This document shows, in pieces, positions 5,536 to 6,321 of a stretch of 6,321 nucleotides of DNA (positions within the stretch are counted from its first letter, which is position 1; each line of letters begins with the position of its first letter). Origin of the DNA: Coriobacteriaceae bacterium. GTDB lineage: Bacteria > Actinomycetota > Coriobacteriia > Coriobacteriales > Coriobacteriaceae. The notes beneath the pieces were generated by a model, which had not been told where the DNA came from, did not search any database, and saw only the letters and a program-made list of their open reading frames with translations. The stretch spans positions 1-6,321 of the forward strand of contig CABIZD010000024.1 in NCBI GenBank assembly GCA_902363125.1, written 5' to 3'. The position numbers were made by a program, and so were the translations under genes.

Positions 5536-6180
5536 ATGCATATCTGCTCTGTCAACGATCCCGAGTTCAAATCCTATGGCAACGTTTGGAATAACGTTCC
5601 GTCCGAGCTCACGTCGCCCGTGCTCGAGGCGCTTTCTGCCACGTCCATTCCCGAGGGCAGCAAGTACGTAGCAAGTGCGCCGGAGCTCGAGGGCGTCAAG
5701 GATGCCGATAAACTGGGCTTTCTCATGTTTGGCGGCCGACCCTTCCAGCTGGGCTGGTGCAATGGCCACAACACGCAGCTCAACTGCCTGGAGTATCACC
5801 GCGCCAGCGAGTTCAACCTGGGCGCGCGCGACTTTATCCTGCTCGTGGCGCATCGCTGGGAGATCGAGGACGGTAAGCTCGACACCGCGTGCGTCAAGGC
5901 GTTCCGCGTGCCGGCGGGTACGGTCGTCGAAGTCTTCAACACCACGCTCCACTACACGCCCTGCATGGTCGATGACGGCGGCTTCCAGGTGATGGTGGCG
6001 CTGCCGGCGGGCACCAACGGCCCGCGCCCCGAGGCTGCATCCGACATGCCTGCTGCCGGCGACAGCTACTGCTACTGGAAGGCCGACAAGTGGGTCCTCT
6101 GCCACGCCGACAGCCCCAAGGCAGCCGAAGGCGGCTACGTAGGCCTCATCGGCAAAAATCTCGACATCACCGTGGACTAG
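5536..6180 (+). CDS. DUF4867 family cupin-like protein
   Basis: I recognise this 214-residue protein as DUF4867 from its central block: CNGHNTQLNCLEYHRASE (75-92), then VPAGTVVEVFNTTLHYTPC (125-143) and the C-terminal VGLIGKN. These blocks look like degenerate cupin motifs. EYH plus Glu92 (Glu86, His88, Glu92) would form motif 1, and the PAG turn with His139 motif 2, giving a plausible metal site in a small beta-barrel. Cupins of this size are often sugar isomerases, epimerases or lyases, but the reaction of this family is not known to me and I assign none. No signal peptide or membrane segment is seen, so it is probably cytoplasmic. The start is ATG 5536 with AGGAG (5526-5530) 5 nt upstream; the GTG at 5530 overlaps that site and is less likely. 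It has its own promoter and operator-like repeat. No terminator is evident before the insertion sequence that follows 33 nt later. Confidence 0.82.
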   Translation: MHICSVNDPEFKSYGNVWNNVPSELTSPVLEALSATSIPEGSKYVASAPELEGVKDADKLGFLMFGGRPFQLGWCNGHNTQLNCLEYHRASEFNLGARDFILLVAHRWEIEDGKLDTACVKAFRVPAGTVVEVFNTTLHYTPCMVDDGGFQVMVALPAGTNGPRPEAASDMPAAGDSYCYWKADKWVLCHADSPKAAEGGYVGLIGKNLDITVD

Positions 6181-6190
6181 CGCATCGCCC

Positions 6191-6212
6191 CAAACCACCA
6201 CAAAGGTGCCTG
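6191..6212. repeat. Possible truncated REP-like motif at the IS junction
   Basis: CACC ACAAA GGTG (6197-6209) forms a tiny hairpin in ACCACCACAAAGGTGCCTG. The motif resembles short repeats I recall from Coriobacteriia and Clostridia in which it continues as GTCCCC. Here the IS end begins instead, as if the IS had landed inside it. The resemblance is from memory only. Confidence 0.3.
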
Positions 6213-6219
6213 TGAACTG

Positions 6220-6252
6220 CCTCCCATTTCTTGGACATCGGGAAATGGGAGG
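6220..6252 (+). promoter_or_regulatory. Hairpin sequestering the transposase Shine-Dalgarno
   Basis: CCTCCCATTTC (6220-6230) is exactly complementary to GAAATGGGAGG (6242-6252), and further wobble pairing inside can shrink the 11-nt loop. The right arm ends in GGGAGG, the ribosome-binding site placed 6 nt before the ATG at 6259. A transcript entering from outside the element would carry both arms and hide the site. A transcript started inside, past the left arm, would not. TTTT (6253-6256) after the stem also gives it a terminator-like form. Confidence 0.8.
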
Positions 6253-6258
6253 TTTTCC

Positions 6259-6321
6259 ATGAGTATAGACCTCAGGGTGAAGCACGACCTGGAGTCCAGG
6301 AGGCGGGCCGTCGAGCTCTTC
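6259..6321 (+). CDS. Transposase OrfA (IS3 family), N-terminal fragment
   Basis: Only the first 21 codons are inside the window, from ATG 6259 with GGGAGG 6 nt upstream to the last base, still open. The peptide begins MSIDLRVKHDLE and continues with an Arg-rich RRRAVELF, matching the style of helix-turn-helix DNA-binding heads of IS3-family OrfA, where a basic run and an AVxLF/AVxLY segment open the first helix. The call rests mostly on its position inside an IS150-like end. AGG codons are frequent (three in 21), unlike the neighbouring housekeeping genes. In this family OrfA is normally joined to OrfB by programmed -1 frameshifting, which cannot be checked here. Confidence 0.65.
   Translation, partial: MSIDLRVKHDLESRRRAVELF

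Larger units (their letters stand above)
6213..6321 (+). mobile_element. Left end of an IS3-family (IS150-like) insertion sequence, truncated by window
   Basis: From 6213 the sequence opens TGAACTGCCTCCCATTTC and goes on to TTGGAC. That closely parallels the left end of IS150, which I recall as TGTACTGCACCCATTTTG then TTGGAC. A terminal hairpin and the start of an orfA-like gene follow, as expected for this group. The exact first base could be 6211 or 6213. The right end, the orfB catalytic gene and any target duplication (CTG at 6210-6212 would be the left copy) lie outside the window, so intactness cannot be judged. Confidence 0.75.

Noticed and set aside
5518..6285. 255-residue - strand frame across the DUF4867 gene
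   Set aside because: Shadow of a conserved gene. It also crosses the operator-like repeat and the IS end.
1..6321. CRISPR array, tRNA, rRNA or phage genes
   Set aside because: I saw no regularly spaced repeats, no cloverleaf with a T-loop consensus and no structural phage genes.

Overview
The window looks like chromosomal DNA from a high-GC Coriobacteriia (Actinomycetota), most probably Collinsella or a close relative. This rests on strongly GC-biased third codon positions, the gene families present, and the style of the intergenic repeats. No sequence search was possible, so the genus is an inference.

Layout, left to right. Bases 1-48 hold the last 15 codons of an unidentified + strand gene. 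Bases 49-428 are non-coding, with a possible weak terminator, a short imperfect direct repeat around a palindrome, and a perfect 18-bp hairpin. The - strand gene at 429-2645 encodes an OatA-like membrane O-acyltransferase: an acyltransferase-3 domain followed by an extracytoplasmic SGNH esterase-like domain. It is divergent across a 187-bp promoter region from a two-gene + strand unit, ribokinase (2833-3795) and a nucleoside hydrolase (3826-4800). The next 102 bp contain a striking 65-nt near-perfect inverted repeat and a candidate extended -10 promoter. luxS follows (4903-5391) with a clear intrinsic terminator. A DUF4867 cupin-like gene (5536-6180) comes next, with its own promoter and a palindromic operator-like site. 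The window ends inside the left end of an IS3-family (IS150-like) insertion sequence, whose terminal hairpin captures the Shine-Dalgarno sequence of its first transposase gene.

How the genes fit together. The nucleoside hydrolase would release free ribose from nucleosides, and ribokinase would trap it as ribose 5-phosphate, so this pair is a compact nucleoside-salvage module. LuxS cleaves S-ribosylhomocysteine in the activated methyl cycle, giving homocysteine and the AI-2 precursor DPD, so it too handles a ribose-derived substrate. The DUF4867 protein has cupin-like His/Glu signatures, but its reaction is not known to me. Its separate promoter and operator suggest independent control. The acyltransferase is a cell-envelope gene with no evident functional link to the others.

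The signals most worth following are the 65-nt palindrome upstream of luxS, the SD-sequestering hairpin at the IS end, the operator-like repeat at the DUF4867 promoter, and a possible calcium-binding loop in the acyltransferase.
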